Source: Dyella kyungheensis (GTDB lineage Bacteria > Pseudomonadota > Gammaproteobacteria > Xanthomonadales > Rhodanobacteraceae). From it: a stretch of 64,000 nt of DNA. The notes beneath the pieces were generated by a model. It made no database searches. It was not told the origin of the DNA and was given only the letters and a program-made list of their open reading frames with translations. Shown in pieces: positions 7,381-16,197 of this stretch. Within the stretch, counting starts at the first letter, position 1, and each line of letters begins with the position of its first letter. Where the stretch lies: assembly GCF_016905005.1 (NCBI RefSeq), contig NZ_JADIKC010000001.1, forward strand, positions 558,001 through 622,000, written 5' to 3'. The position numbers and the translations under genes are program-made.

Positions 7381-8872
7381 TCGGGGCGTCTCCGGAAAGG
7401 TTCAAAGGGGAAGAGGGGCGGTCGCTGGAGGCCTGTTCCGGCAGGCTGGCGCGGTAACCGCCGCCCAGGGCCTTGATCAGCGAGATATCGGTGGACAGCG
7501 CCTGCGCCTGCAGGCTCACGTCGTTGTCCTGTTGCTGCAGCAGCTGCGCCTGTGCGCTCAGCGTTTCGCGGCGATCGCTCACGCCACGCTGCGCGCGCGA
7601 TTGCGCGTTGGCGAGCAGTTGCTGGTTGGCGGCGATTTCGCGCGCCTGTTCCTTGCGCCGGTTCTGGATCTGGTCGGCGGTGAGGCTCTGCGTGGAGACG
7701 TCGCGCGCGGCACTGAGGATGGTGCTGTTGTATTGCGCCACGGCGGCGCCGAGCTGTGCCTTGCTCACGCCGTAGTTCGCTTCGAGCAGGCCACCGGTGA
7801 AGATCGGCAAGTGGATCGCCGGGGTCAGTCCGAACACGCGGCTGCCTGCGCTGAACATCTTGTCGAGGTCGATACTCGACAAGCCTGCCATCGCGCTGAT
7901 GCTCACATCGGGGAAGAACTCGGCGCGCGCCACATCGGTCTGGCGCAGCGCGGACTCGACCTGCCAGAGGCTGGCGGCGATATCGGGGCGGCGCGCGATC
8001 AGGTCGACGCCGGCGTTGTCCGGCAGGCCTGTGGTGACCTCGGGCAGCGGGCGCGGTTGCAGCGGCGGCAGCTGCGACGGTGCCACGCCGCACAGGCTGG
8101 CGAGCACTGCCTGGCGGATGCGCGCGGAGCTTTCGATGCTCACCAGCATCTGCCGTGCGGATGCGGTCTGCGCCTTGGCCGATTGCACCGTGTCCGGACG
8201 ATCGACGCCTTGCTTCACGCGCAACTGCGCGATCTGCTCGAGCTGTTCAGCCGTCTGGACGCCCTGCTTGGCCAGGGCGATGCGGGACTGGTCCGCCAGC
8301 CAACCGAAATAGGTGTCGGCCACGTTGCTCTGGATGGCCAGCGCCGCAGCGCTGTGCTGAGCCTCTGCCGCATGCGCCTGATCGACGGCCGCTTCGATGG
8401 TGTTGCGCTTCTTGCCCCACCAGTCGAAGTCGTACTGCGCCTGCACGCCGATGTCGCCCTGGTTGTACCAGGTGAAACCGAGGAATTTCGGCGGAATCAG
8501 GCCGGTTTCGCTCAGCCGCTGGCGCTCGACCTGCGCACTGCCGTTGACGCTGAGGCCGGCCTGCGCGGTGGCGGCGCGGATGTTCTGCTGGGCCGAGTCG
8601 ACGCGCGACTTGGCCTGGGCGATATCCGGCGAATCCTTGGTCGCCAGTTCGATCAGCTGGTCGAGCTGCGGATCGTTGTACTGCTTCCACCACGCGGCAT
8701 CGGGCCAGCCGGCACGGTGGCCGGTGTCGAGGCCAGCCAGCGGAACGTCGTCGCGAACCGGCGGGCGATTCAACTTGGCGGGGATCGAGCAACCCGCCAC
8801 GGCGATGGCAACGGCGCAGGCAAGCAAGGCGCGACGGCCAAGTCCGTGTCGGAAGGGAAGGTGTGAGGTCAT
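7367..8872 (-). CDS. NodT-family outer-membrane efflux lipoprotein
   Basis: TolC-like outer-membrane channel subunit, 501 residues. The N-terminus has a signal peptide ending in AVAIAVAGC, a lipobox that predicts a lipid-anchored mature N-terminus. Two outer-membrane efflux domains follow, with the repeat signatures DWWGKKRNTIEAAV and GLLEANYGVSKAQLGAAVAQ. The start at 8872 overlaps the marR stop as ATGA; the codons before it overlap marR in another frame and are not family-like. It completes the EmrAB-type pump. OprM/NodT naming is by family only. Confidence 0.9.
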   Translation of the reverse strand: MTSHLPFRHGLGRRALLACAVAIAVAGCSIPAKLNRPPVRDDVPLAGLDTGHRAGWPDAAWWKQYNDPQLDQLIELATKDSPDIAQAKSRVDSAQQNIRAATAQAGLSVNGSAQVERQRLSETGLIPPKFLGFTWYNQGDIGVQAQYDFDWWGKKRNTIEAAVDQAHAAEAQHSAAALAIQSNVADTYFGWLADQSRIALAKQGVQTAEQLEQIAQLRVKQGVDRPDTVQSAKAQTASARQMLVSIESSARIRQAVLASLCGVAPSQLPPLQPRPLPEVTTGLPDNAGVDLIARRPDIAASLWQVESALRQTDVARAEFFPDVSISAMAGLSSIDLDKMFSAGSRVFGLTPAIHLPIFTGGLLEANYGVSKAQLGAAVAQYNSTILSAARDVSTQSLTADQIQNRRKEQAREIAANQQLLANAQSRAQRGVSDRRETLSAQAQLLQQQDNDVSLQAQALSTDISLIKALGGGYRASLPEQASSDRPSSPLNLSGDAPNERH

Positions 8873-9396
8873 GGACGAGTGTCCGGCTGGGTGAGCGAAT
8901 CGATGTTGACCGCGATCTGGCGGAGCAGGCGCTCGAGCGTGCGCTTGTCGGCGGCACTGATCGATGCGAACGCGCCATGCACGCTGGGAAACAGCGGGGG
9001 GAGAATCTTTCGTACCAGGCGCCTGCCGGCTGCCGTAATGCTGAGCACGATGCGGCGGCGGTCTTCCGCGCTCGGTGCGCGCGTGATCAAACCGGCCTTG
9101 ACCAGGACGTTGGCGATGCGCGTCATATTGGTGGCCCCTTGCTGCGCGTATCCGCACAATTCGCTGGGCGTGGCGCTGCCCGTAGGCCTGCTGTACAGCA
9201 TCATCAGCGTGCGGAAATCGCTGTCGTTCAGGCCATGCGGCTTGAGATTGCGTTCGAGCTCGCCCAGCAGGTTGCCGCCCACCATCAATAGCAGGCGAGT
9301 GAGTACAACCTCCTGGAGCGGCAACTCCGGGAAAATTTCTCTAACGCGGCCAATTCCCTCAACCATATGGTCGAGGCATTCATGCATGGACTTCAT
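8869..9396 (-). CDS. MarR-family transcriptional regulator (EmrR/MprA-like)
   Basis: A 175-residue winged-helix regulator, first gene of the efflux operon. The MarR core spans about 45-145. The recognition region contains ELCGYAQQGATNMTRIANVL, and the wing carries APSAEDRRRIVLSITAAGRR with the DRR motif typical of the family. By analogy with EmrR it probably represses its own promoter and is released by pump substrates. Downstream overlaps put nodT, emrA and emrB under the same control. The upstream 9397-9477 interval should hold promoter and operator; it has an imperfect TTCACTGGCGAA-type dyad, which I cannot assign firmly. Confidence 0.88.
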   Translation of the reverse strand: MKSMHECLDHMVEGIGRVREIFPELPLQEVVLTRLLLMVGGNLLGELERNLKPHGLNDSDFRTLMMLYSRPTGSATPSELCGYAQQGATNMTRIANVLVKAGLITRAPSAEDRRRIVLSITAAGRRLVRKILPPLFPSVHGAFASISAADKRTLERLLRQIAVNIDSLTQPDTRP

Positions 9397-9477
9397 TTCA
9401 CCAAAGGATAGTTCGCCAGTGAAGTAATTAGGCTAGCACCGGTTTCGGACAGGTCGCAAGGGTCGATCGACCCGGCG

Positions 9478-10251
9478 TCAGTCGAACCGGAACAGCTGCC
9501 GGGCGTTGCCAGTGGTGGCTGCGGCGATGGCTTCGGGACTTTCGCCGCGAAGTTCGGCGATCACGTGGAGCACCTCGATGATGTTCGAGGGCTCATTGCG
9601 TTCACCGCGATGGCAGGCACCGGGTTGATCCGGTGCGTCCGTCTCCAGCAGCAGTCGTTCGATGGGCATTGTCGCGACCATGGAACGAAGACGATTGGCG
9701 CGCGGATATGTGACAGGGCCGCCGATCCCCAGGTAAAAACCCAGTTCCCACAGGCGTTCGGCCTGCTGGAGACTGCCCGAGAAGCTGTGCACGACGCCGC
9801 GCAGGCCACCGATGCGGCGCATGGTGGAGGTCACTTCGTCCATGGCTCGTCGTGCATGAACGATCACCGGAAGGTCGACCTCGCGTGCCAGTTGCAATTG
9901 CTTCTGGAAATACTCGCGCTGCGTTTCGACATCCAGTTCGGGCAGGAAATAGTCCAGACCGATTTCGCCCACGGCCACGGCACGATGCGTTTTCAGCCAT
10001 GCGGCCAGCTCATCCAGGTGTTGCGGACGATGCTGGTCGAGATAGATCGGATGCAGCCCATAGGCGGGGAGGGCTTGTGGATGATCGGCACACAGCGAAT
10101 CAATGCGCGCCCAGGACGCCTGGTCGACGGCAGGCACCACGATATGCCGGATGCCGACTGCTTGAGCGCGCTGGAACATGGCCTCCCGATCGGATGCAAA
10201 ACTCGCATCATCGATGTGCGCATGGCTGTCGGTGAGTTCGAGCACAGTCAA
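9478..10251 (-). CDS. TatD-family metal-dependent hydrolase (YjjV-like)
   Basis: TIM-barrel metallo-nuclease of the TatD family, 257 residues, cytosolic; family members show 3'-5' exonuclease or AP endonuclease activity. Metal ligands are visible: SHAH (His10, His12), GEIGLDY (Glu96), VIVHAR (His132), VVHSFSG (His155) and LLLETDAP (Asp205). It is a single minus-strand gene, not linked to tat genes. In several gammaproteobacteria a tatD gene follows holB-pilZ; here it lies elsewhere. Whether it is TatD, YcfH or YjjV by orthology cannot be settled by eye. Confidence 0.88.
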   Translation of the reverse strand: MTVLELTDSHAHIDDASFASDREAMFQRAQAVGIRHIVVPAVDQASWARIDSLCADHPQALPAYGLHPIYLDQHRPQHLDELAAWLKTHRAVAVGEIGLDYFLPELDVETQREYFQKQLQLAREVDLPVIVHARRAMDEVTSTMRRIGGLRGVVHSFSGSLQQAERLWELGFYLGIGGPVTYPRANRLRSMVATMPIERLLLETDAPDQPGACHRGERNEPSNIIEVLHVIAELRGESPEAIAAATTGNARQLFRFD

Positions 10252-10383
10252 GGGATCCTGAATTGGGAAAAATAGCGAGCTTCGGTCTAAGCGAACATTC
10301 AGTGATCCAGAGGTTCAATGAATGCGCTGGATCGAATTCAAGCAGGAGCGGGGGCGCTCCGCTGGTCCAGACAGGAGAGCATT

Positions 10384-10968
10384 ATGAACAGGTTGGTCGT
10401 TTCGGCGCTGCATGTTGGTTTCGCCGGTGTATTGATGGTGGGTCTTTCGGCGTGTAATCGGGATGCGAATGCTGACGGTGGCGTGGGTGCCGCTGCGCAG
10501 CAACAAGGGGCTGCCGATGGCGCCAAGTACGCGCGCGTGGTGAGCGTGACGCCGGTCCGCGAGGCAGCCAGCGCCCCGCAGCAGGTGTGCCACGACGAAG
10601 TGGTGACCACGCACAAGCCGGTGCAGGATACGCATCAGATTGCTGGCACGGCCATTGGTGCCGTGGCGGGCGGTCTGTTGGGCAACCAGGTCGGCGGCGG
10701 CAAGGGTCGCACGCTCGCTACCGTGGCCGGTGCCGTTGGCGGCGGTTACGCAGGCCACGAAATCCAGGCCAATCATCAGGCCAATGCCACGCAGCAAACG
10801 ACGCAACGTCGGTGCACCACGGTGGCCGGCAGTGCCGGCGACAAGGTGGTGGCATACGATGTGAGTTACGAGTACAACGGAGTGACCCGCACTGTACGCA
10901 TGGATCACGATCCGGGTGACAGGCTGCAGGTACAGGAAGGTGTGGTAGCCGTTTCCGACGCTCACTGA
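10384..10968 (+). CDS. Glycine-zipper 2TM domain lipoprotein
   Basis: A 194-residue predicted outer-membrane lipoprotein. The ATG at 10384 is preceded by AGGAG and followed by a signal peptide with lipobox VGLSAC; an in-frame ATG at 10318 would spoil the signal. The glycine zipper is AGTAIGAVAGGLLGNQVGGG through VAGAVGGGYAGHEI (about 90-125). Family members (Rick_17kDa/SlyB-like) are thought to stabilise the envelope. A second glycine-zipper lipoprotein follows 11 bp later, so they form an operon. Unlike its two relatives in this window it lacks the CxxCG motif before the zipper. Confidence 0.85.
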   Translation: MNRLVVSALHVGFAGVLMVGLSACNRDANADGGVGAAAQQQGAADGAKYARVVSVTPVREAASAPQQVCHDEVVTTHKPVQDTHQIAGTAIGAVAGGLLGNQVGGGKGRTLATVAGAVGGGYAGHEIQANHQANATQQTTQRRCTTVAGSAGDKVVAYDVSYEYNGVTRTVRMDHDPGDRLQVQEGVVAVSDAH

Positions 10969-10979
10969 GGATTCACGCC

Positions 10980-11432
10980 ATGCAAACACTGCTTAGACAT
11001 TTGGCTGTCGTGGGATTCGTTTCCGCTTTTGCGCTAGTTTCCGGTTGCACTCCGCCGCCGCAGCGACAAGTGGTTTACAGCGGCTCGACCAGCCGTTGCG
11101 AGCAGTGTGGTGTGGTCAGCGATATTCGTCAGATCGAGACGCAGAAGGGTTCATCGCCGCTGGGCATGGTGATCGGCGGCATCGCCGGTGGCGTGATCGG
11201 CAACCAGTTCGGCGGGGGCAGCGGCAAGGCCCTCACCACGGTGGCGGGTGCAGTGGCTGGCGGTGCCATCGGCAACCAGGTGGGCAAGAACTCCGGCGGC
11301 CCGGATGTCGCATGGCAGGTCACCGTCAAGCTCGACGACGGCCGCTATGCCACGGTGACCCAGGCGGCCGATCCGCAGGTACGTCCGGGTGACTACGTGC
11401 AGATCCGCAACAATCTCGTCTATCGACTCTGA
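10980..11432 (+). CDS. Glycine-zipper 2TM domain lipoprotein with CxxCG motif
   Basis: A 150-residue predicted lipoprotein: signal peptide ending FALVSGC, then RCEQCGVVSDI, a CxxCG motif common in this family, then the zipper GMVIGGIAGGVIGNQFGGG and AGAVAGGAIGNQVG. The C-terminal part (WQVTVKLDDGRYATVTQA) resembles that of the minus-strand paralogue at 26307, which also carries CxxCG. It is the second gene of a two-gene unit that ends at the strong terminator 11461-11487. The role is probably envelope-structural; this is family inference. Confidence 0.85.
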   Translation: MQTLLRHLAVVGFVSAFALVSGCTPPPQRQVVYSGSTSRCEQCGVVSDIRQIETQKGSSPLGMVIGGIAGGVIGNQFGGGSGKALTTVAGAVAGGAIGNQVGKNSGGPDVAWQVTVKLDDGRYATVTQAADPQVRPGDYVQIRNNLVYRL

Positions 11433-11460
11433 CGTAAAGACGTCTGGACGTCCAAATAAA

Positions 11461-11487
11461 AAGGCCCTCTTTCGAGGGCCTTTTTTT
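11461..11487. terminator. Rho-independent terminator after the glycine-zipper pair
   Basis: Stem AAGGCCCTC / GAGGGCCTT with loop TTTC, followed by a run of seven T. It lies 28 bp after the 11432 stop and also faces the convergent gene ending at 11504, so it may serve both strands. Confidence 0.9.
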
Positions 11488-11503
11488 ATGGGGATGGGTT
11501 TGC

Positions 11504-11938
11504 TCAGTTGCTGACGGCGTAGAACGCGTGCTCGCCGATGGTCTTGACGCGCTTCGTGGACCAGGTGGTGGTTACGGCGAGCGTGGCGAAATGATCTGCT
11601 TGCGGCACGTACACGGTGCGCTCTCCCTTCGGCAGGCTCCAATTGCTGATCGAATCGCCAGCAATCTTCCACGCCTTGGTCCAGGAGTTGAGATCGGTCA
11701 CTTCGAAAGTGCTCGCGGTGGTGGTCAACGCAAATTGGCGCGGTGACGTAACCACTTCGCAAACGCTGTCGCCCCAGGTGCCGCGGTCGCGGCGACGAAG
11801 AGCAACTTCGGCCACGGCGTACTGCCCGATGGTCGACTCACTGCGTGCCTCGAGATACACCGTCGTGGCCAGGCAGGTCTGGTCCGCGAGGGGCTGCGGT
11901 AGCACGGACGCTAACCACAACAGCATGGAAAGTTTCAT
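11504..11938 (-). CDS. Cell wall hydrolase, SleB-like (Hydrolase_2) family
   Basis: A 144-residue exported protein: MKLSMLLWLASVLPQPLADQ gives a signal peptide. The mature part opens TCLATTVYLEARSESTIGQY, which matches the Hydrolase_2/SleB fold, where the Glu of the YLEAR-like motif is the conserved acid. The later QFALTT and AWKIAGDS segments also fit. It is small compared with Bacillus SleB but normal for proteobacterial members. The start at 11938 has GGAGG 8 nt upstream on the minus strand, which favours it over the ATG at 11953. Convergent with the glycine-zipper genes. The substrate, presumably peptidoglycan, is by family. Confidence 0.75.
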   Translation of the reverse strand: MKLSMLLWLASVLPQPLADQTCLATTVYLEARSESTIGQYAVAEVALRRRDRGTWGDSVCEVVTSPRQFALTTTASTFEVTDLNSWTKAWKIAGDSISNWSLPKGERTVYVPQADHFATLAVTTTWSTKRVKTIGEHAFYAVSN

Positions 11939-12400
11939 TAAGTCTGCCTCCAACGTGCTGTACGCGCGAGGTCGGTACTGCTGACTTCGCGCGCCGTTGC
12001 GGTGGACGGGCGGGCAGGCCGTTCCACCTGGATTGATCGCCGCGACCGAAACTTGTGGTCAGGCGGTTTGCCACGGGATTGTGGCCAGTCGAGTGGCTGA
12101 TCCGGTGCCACTCAAAACTTGTGGTGCTGCAAGGGCATAGATCGGGTACTAAGGACCGCGTTGCCTGCAACGTCATCCGCGCCAAGGGCGGAGTAGATAC
12201 ACCGACATCTCTGTCGGGTCGCGCTGATCCGGACCCCTCCGGTTCGTCGCGTATGTCGACACCCAGGGCAGTGGGTGTCTATCGAATTGGTTGGCGAGAC
12301 TAGTGGCCGGTTTCTGATCTGGCAAGTGCCTGGCAGTTCAGGTTCACGTCACACTCACATTGTCATATCAGTTCGTGAATCTTTGCGTTTGCGTATTTCG
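11939..12400. other. Gene-free interval with short hairpins and a direct repeat
   Basis: No supported gene. Two copies of AAACTTGTGGT occur at 12049-12059 and 12115-12125. Two compact hairpins are visible: CCGACA/TGTCGG (12202-12217) and GACACCCA/TGGGTGTC (12258-12279). Neither is followed by a T-run. The stretch looks less GC-rich towards 12300-12400. It could hold promoters for the minus-strand hydrolase gene or a small RNA, but I see nothing decisive. Confidence 0.4.
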
Positions 12401-13201
12401 TCATGCAGTCCAACTCTGCACGACGCGCAACGCAATGTTTTCATCCGTGTCGATGTTCGATGCGTTTTGCAGCGAATCGACTAGACCATCGTCTATGACC
12501 GCTAGCGCCTCAAAGGTTGCATCGTCGCCAGCGACATCGAGCAATTGAATGTTGCTGTTGCCCTTATGGTGCAGCACGGTGCCCCCGCGGATAGGTTGCG
12601 ACAATACGACGCAATGCATATGTCGCTTGTGGCCGCCGCGATAGTGCAGGCGCGCCACGATTTCCTGCCCGGGATAGCAGCCTTTGTCGAACGCAACGGC
12701 CTGCAGTCGCTCCAGCGATAGCGCGGGCGGAAGCAGGTTGCCCAATGCGTCGTTCGGCAGCCATGGCCAGCCCGCGCGAACTTGCGGCAATCGCCACGCA
12801 TCATCGGCTTCTGTGGCTCCGACGATCATGCTGTGCCCGCCGCAACCGAACACGTACGCGTCACCTTCACGATGTACGGCGTACGTCTCGTGTGCGGGGC
12901 CGGTGGCCAGCGCGCACGGTTCGGGGACGCGCAGTTTGACCTTGGAGCGAAACACGAAGCGCTGCAGCGATTGCGCCATCGACGATGCATCGCCACCGCG
13001 CAACAGCAGCAGCAACGCGTCGTCGGTAATGCGCGCGAGCTGGAACAAGGCGAGCACGCGGCCCTGGGCGTCGAGCCATGCGCCGAACTGCCAGCGGCCT
13101 ACGTCGAGCGACTGGACATCGCTGGTGAACTGAGCTTGTGCAAATGCAATGGCATCAGTGCCTTCGAGCAGCAGGGTTTGGGCGGTAAGGTCTGTCGGCA
13201 T
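12401..13201 (-). CDS. ygfZ: Tetrahydrofolate-binding Fe-S repair protein YgfZ
   Basis: Folate-binding protein of the GcvT-like YgfZ/IBA57 family, 266 residues, which helps maintain or repair certain Fe-S enzymes. The family signature is present as KGCYPGQE (residues 173-180; usually KGCYTGQE) with its conserved cysteine, followed by IVARLHYRGGHKRHM. It lies divergent from and adjacent to the succinate dehydrogenase locus, whose SdhB is an Fe-S protein; a functional link is plausible but only positional. The C-terminal 70 residues look weaker in conservation and are less GC-rich than the rest. Confidence 0.9.
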   Translation of the reverse strand: MPTDLTAQTLLLEGTDAIAFAQAQFTSDVQSLDVGRWQFGAWLDAQGRVLALFQLARITDDALLLLLRGGDASSMAQSLQRFVFRSKVKLRVPEPCALATGPAHETYAVHREGDAYVFGCGGHSMIVGATEADDAWRLPQVRAGWPWLPNDALGNLLPPALSLERLQAVAFDKGCYPGQEIVARLHYRGGHKRHMHCVVLSQPIRGGTVLHHKGNSNIQLLDVAGDDATFEALAVIDDGLVDSLQNASNIDTDENIALRVVQSWTA

Positions 13202-13328
13202 AAGGGGGAGATGTAAGGGCGGGGCGGCCGGGTCACAAGGGCGGGAGCCCTACTGGCAGACGAGCGCACCGTCGTCAAGGTTGTACTGCATTAACGCAGG
13301 TATTACGCTTTTACGGCTTTCATACACC

Positions 13329-13496
13329 ATGTCCGATACCTCCTCCCAAACTGAGTCCAAGCCCGCGTCCGCTCCGGTGGAGCAGGTTCCCGTGCCCGCG
13401 GTTCCGGCCACGGACAAGACTTCGACGGAGCGAGCGGCCCCCGATCCCACCCGCTACGGCGATTGGGAAAAGAACGGGCGCTGTATCGACTTCTGA
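13329..13496 (+). CDS. DUF1674 / SDHAF4-like succinate dehydrogenase assembly factor
   Basis: A small 55-residue protein with a disordered Pro/Ala/Glu-rich N-terminus and the conserved ending RYGDWEKNGRCIDF. That C-terminal block is the DUF1674 signature shared with mitochondrial SDHAF4 (Sdh8), which protects flavinylated SdhA during assembly. Its position 82 bp ahead of sdhC strongly supports the same role here. An upstream in-frame ATG at 13149 runs through the ygfZ start region and is unlikely. The gene is easily missed because of its size. The bacterial function is inferred from the mitochondrial homologue. Confidence 0.82.
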   Translation: MSDTSSQTESKPASAPVEQVPVPAVPATDKTSTERAAPDPTRYGDWEKNGRCIDF

Positions 13497-13578
13497 TTCG
13501 CCGCGCCGGCTCGGGTCGGCGTCGTCGGAGCGGGAAGGGCGGTAAAGGGCATCAGCGATTCCACCCAGGATAGCCGCC

Positions 13579-13974
13579 ATGGCAGACACGCAACGACCGC
13601 TCTCTCCCCACATGGGCATATATAAGTGGCAAGTGCAGATGGTGACCTCCATCGTGCACCGCGCTACCGGTATCGCCCTCTCCGTCGGCACCTTGCTCGT
13701 GTTGTGGGGTGTGTTCTCCCTCGCCAGCGGCGAAGACAGCTACAACCAGTTCAAGACCTGCCTGGGCAGCCCCATCGGCATGATCCTGTTGATCGGCTGG
13801 AGCTGGGCGCTGTTCTTCCACCTGTGCAACGGCATCCGTCATCTGATCCAGGACGGCGGCATGGGCTACGGCATCCCGCAGTTCGTCCGTTCCAGCTGGC
13901 TCGCGATCATCGGCAGCGTGGTGCTGACCATCATCGTGTGGGCTTACGTGCTGACCGCCGGAGGTGCCGCATGA
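13579..13974 (+). CDS. sdhC: Succinate dehydrogenase cytochrome b556 subunit SdhC
   Basis: Membrane anchor of complex II, 131 residues with three membrane helices, binding haem b and ubiquinone with SdhD. The N-terminus RPLSPHMGIYKWQVQMVTSI is typical, with the conserved S-x-x-HR (SIVHRATGIAL) near helix 1. The haem ligand region is FFHLCNGIRHLIQDGG. Its stop overlaps the sdhD start as ATGA. First of the sdhCDAB genes. Confidence 0.95.
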   Translation: MADTQRPLSPHMGIYKWQVQMVTSIVHRATGIALSVGTLLVLWGVFSLASGEDSYNQFKTCLGSPIGMILLIGWSWALFFHLCNGIRHLIQDGGMGYGIPQFVRSSWLAIIGSVVLTIIVWAYVLTAGGAA

Positions 13975-14384
13975 GCGCCAACGGTCCGCAGTACGACGTG
14001 CGCAAGCAGTTGCGCAACCCCCTGAAGCGCGCCCGCGGCCTTGGCTCGGCGCAGTCCGGTGTCGGTCACTGGTGGACGCAGCGCGTCACCGCCGCGGCGC
14101 TGGTGTTTCTCGGCATCTGGTTCGTGGTGACGGTGCTGGGCGCCTTGCACGCCGACTACGCCACTGCGCGCGCCATGATTGCCAAGCCGTGGAACGCCCT
14201 GCTGCTGGTCGCCTTCGTGCTGGCCATGTGCTGGCACGCGGTGCTCGGCCTGCAGGTGGTGATCGAAGATTACGTCCATACCCGCTGGCTGGAGGTTTCC
14301 CTCCTGGTGCTGGTGAAGTTCATTGCAGTGCTCGGCACGTTGGCCACCTTGATGGCCGTGCTGCGCGTGGCGCTGGGAGCCTGA
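13971..14384 (+). CDS. sdhD: Succinate dehydrogenase membrane anchor subunit SdhD
   Basis: Second membrane anchor of complex II, 137 residues with three hydrophobic helices. The start at 13971 overlaps the sdhC stop by 4 nt. The polar N-terminus ([19 protein letters not shown]) and the [12 protein letters not shown] entry to helix 1 are typical of gammaproteobacterial SdhD. The [15 protein letters not shown] segment contains the haem-side His and the conserved D-Y pair. It precedes sdhA by 4 bp. Confidence 0.93.
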   Translation: MSANGPQYDVRKQLRNPLKRARGLGSAQSGVGHWWTQRVTAAALVFLGIWFVVTVLGALHADYATARAMIAKPWNALLLVAFVLAMCWHAVLGLQVVIEDYVHTRWLEVSLLVLVKFIAVLGTLATLMAVLRVALGA

Positions 14385-14388
14385 TTCG

Positions 14389-16176
14389 ATGGAAAGCTAC
14401 AAGATCCAACAGCACAAGTACGACGTGATCGTGGTCGGCGCCGGCGGCGCGGGCCTGCGCGCCACCTTCGGCCTGGCCGAGAAGGGCCTCAAGGCCGCGT
14501 GCATCACCAAGGTGTTCCCGACCCGTTCGCACACCGTGGCGGCGCAGGGTGGCATCTCGGCAGCGCTCGGCAACATGGGCGAGGACGACTGGCGCTTCCA
14601 CTTCTACGACACGATCAAGGGTTCGGACTGGCTCGGCGACCAGGACGCGATCGAATACATGTGCCGCGAGGCGATCCCGGCCATCATCGAGCTGGAACAC
14701 TACGGCGTGCCGTTCTCGCGTACCGAGGAAGGCAAGATCTACCAGCGTCCGTTCGGCGGCATGACCACCCACTACGGCAAGGGCACCGCGCAGCGCACCT
14801 GCGCCGCGGCCGACCGTACCGGTCACGCCATCCTGCACACGCTGTACCAGCAGGCGCTGGCGCATGACGCCACGTTCTTCATCGAGTACTTCGCCATCGA
14901 CCTCATCTTCGACGAAGAAGGTGTATGCCGCGGCGTGCTCGCGCTGGACATGAACGAAGGCACCTTGCACTTCTTCCGCGGCCACGCGGTGGTGCTGGCG
15001 ACCGGCGGTTACGGCCGCGCCTACTTCAGCGCGACTTCGGCGCATACCTGCACCGGCGACGGTGGCGGCATGGTGCTGCGCGCGGGCCTCGCGCTGCAGG
15101 ACATGGAGTTTGTGCAGTTCCATCCCACCGGCATCTACGGTTCGGGCTGCCTGATCACCGAAGGCGTGCGTGGCGAAGGTGGTTACCTCACCAACTCCAA
15201 CGGCGAGCGTTTCATGGAGCGCTATGCGCCCAATGCCAAGGATCTCGCTTCGCGTGACGTGGTCAGCCGCGCCATGACGATGGAAATCCGCGAAGGCCGC
15301 GGCGTGGGCGAGCATAAGGACCACATCCACATCAATCTGATGCACCTGGGCGCGAACGTGATCCACGAACGCCTGCCGGGTATCGCCGAATCGGCGCGCA
15401 TCTTTGCCGGTGTGGACGTGACCAAGGAGCCGATCCCGGTGATCCCGACCGTGCACTACAACATGGGCGGTATCCCCACCAACTATCACGGCGAAGTGGT
15501 GCAGAAGCGCGGCGACGACGTCGATGCCGTGGTGCCGGGCCTGTTCGCCATCGGTGAAGCGGCTTGCGTGTCGGTGCATGGCGCCAACCGCCTGGGCTCG
15601 AATTCGCTGCTCGATCTGGTGGTGTTCGGTCGCGCGGTGTCGCATCGCTGCGCCGAGCTCATCAAGCCGGACACGGCGCACAAGGACCTGCCGGCCAGCG
15701 TGCTGGACAAGGCGTTGGCCCGCTTCGACGGCCTGCGCAACGCCAAGGGCAGCCTGCCGACCGCCAAGATCCGCGCCGAAATGCAGCGCACCATGCAGTC
15801 CGATGCGGCCGTGTTCCGCACCGGCGAGTCGCTCAAGGAAGGCTGCGAGAAGATCTCCAAGGTGCGCGAGTCGTTCAAGGATGTGGGCGTCAGCGATCGT
15901 TCGCTGGTGTGGAACTCCGACCTGATCGAAACGCTGGAGCTGGCCAACCTGCTCGACCAGGCCGTGGCTACGATGTACTCCGCCGAGCAGCGTCACGAAA
16001 GCCGCGGCGCGCATGCCCGCGAAGACTTCCCGGACCGCGACGACCACGTGTGGCAGAAGCACACCATGGTGTCGGTCGATGAAGCCGGCAAGGCCGAGTT
16101 CGATTTCCGTCCGGTGCACATGTACACCATGACGAAAGACGTCGACGTCGTGCCGCCCAAGAAGCGCACTTACTGA
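14389..16176 (+). CDS. sdhA: Succinate dehydrogenase flavoprotein subunit SdhA
   Basis: Catalytic subunit of complex II oxidising succinate to fumarate, 595 residues, on the cytoplasmic side of the inner membrane. The Rossmann motif [11 protein letters not shown] is at about 16-26. The covalent FAD site is [10 protein letters not shown], with His48 as the likely attachment residue. The active-site segments [16 protein letters not shown] and [14 protein letters not shown] are intact. Flavinylation is expected to need SdhE (17142) and possibly the SDHAF4-like protein (13329), both in the same locus. Codon use and length are normal. Confidence 0.97.
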   Translation: MESYKIQQHKYDVIVVGAGGAGLRATFGLAEKGLKAACITKVFPTRSHTVAAQGGISAALGNMGEDDWRFHFYDTIKGSDWLGDQDAIEYMCREAIPAIIELEHYGVPFSRTEEGKIYQRPFGGMTTHYGKGTAQRTCAAADRTGHAILHTLYQQALAHDATFFIEYFAIDLIFDEEGVCRGVLALDMNEGTLHFFRGHAVVLATGGYGRAYFSATSAHTCTGDGGGMVLRAGLALQDMEFVQFHPTGIYGSGCLITEGVRGEGGYLTNSNGERFMERYAPNAKDLASRDVVSRAMTMEIREGRGVGEHKDHIHINLMHLGANVIHERLPGIAESARIFAGVDVTKEPIPVIPTVHYNMGGIPTNYHGEVVQKRGDDVDAVVPGLFAIGEAACVSVHGANRLGSNSLLDLVVFGRAVSHRCAELIKPDTAHKDLPASVLDKALARFDGLRNAKGSLPTAKIRAEMQRTMQSDAAVFRTGESLKEGCEKISKVRESFKDVGVSDRSLVWNSDLIETLELANLLDQAVATMYSAEQRHESRGAHAREDFPDRDDHVWQKHTMVSVDEAGKAEFDFRPVHMYTMTKDVDVVPPKKRTY

Positions 16177-16197
16177 TCCCCGGACTGGAGAGCCACT

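Noticed and set aside
14320-16119. A 599-codon open frame antisense to sdhA
   Set aside because: Shadow of the sdhA codon pattern; no ribosome site or domain, and sdhA is intact.
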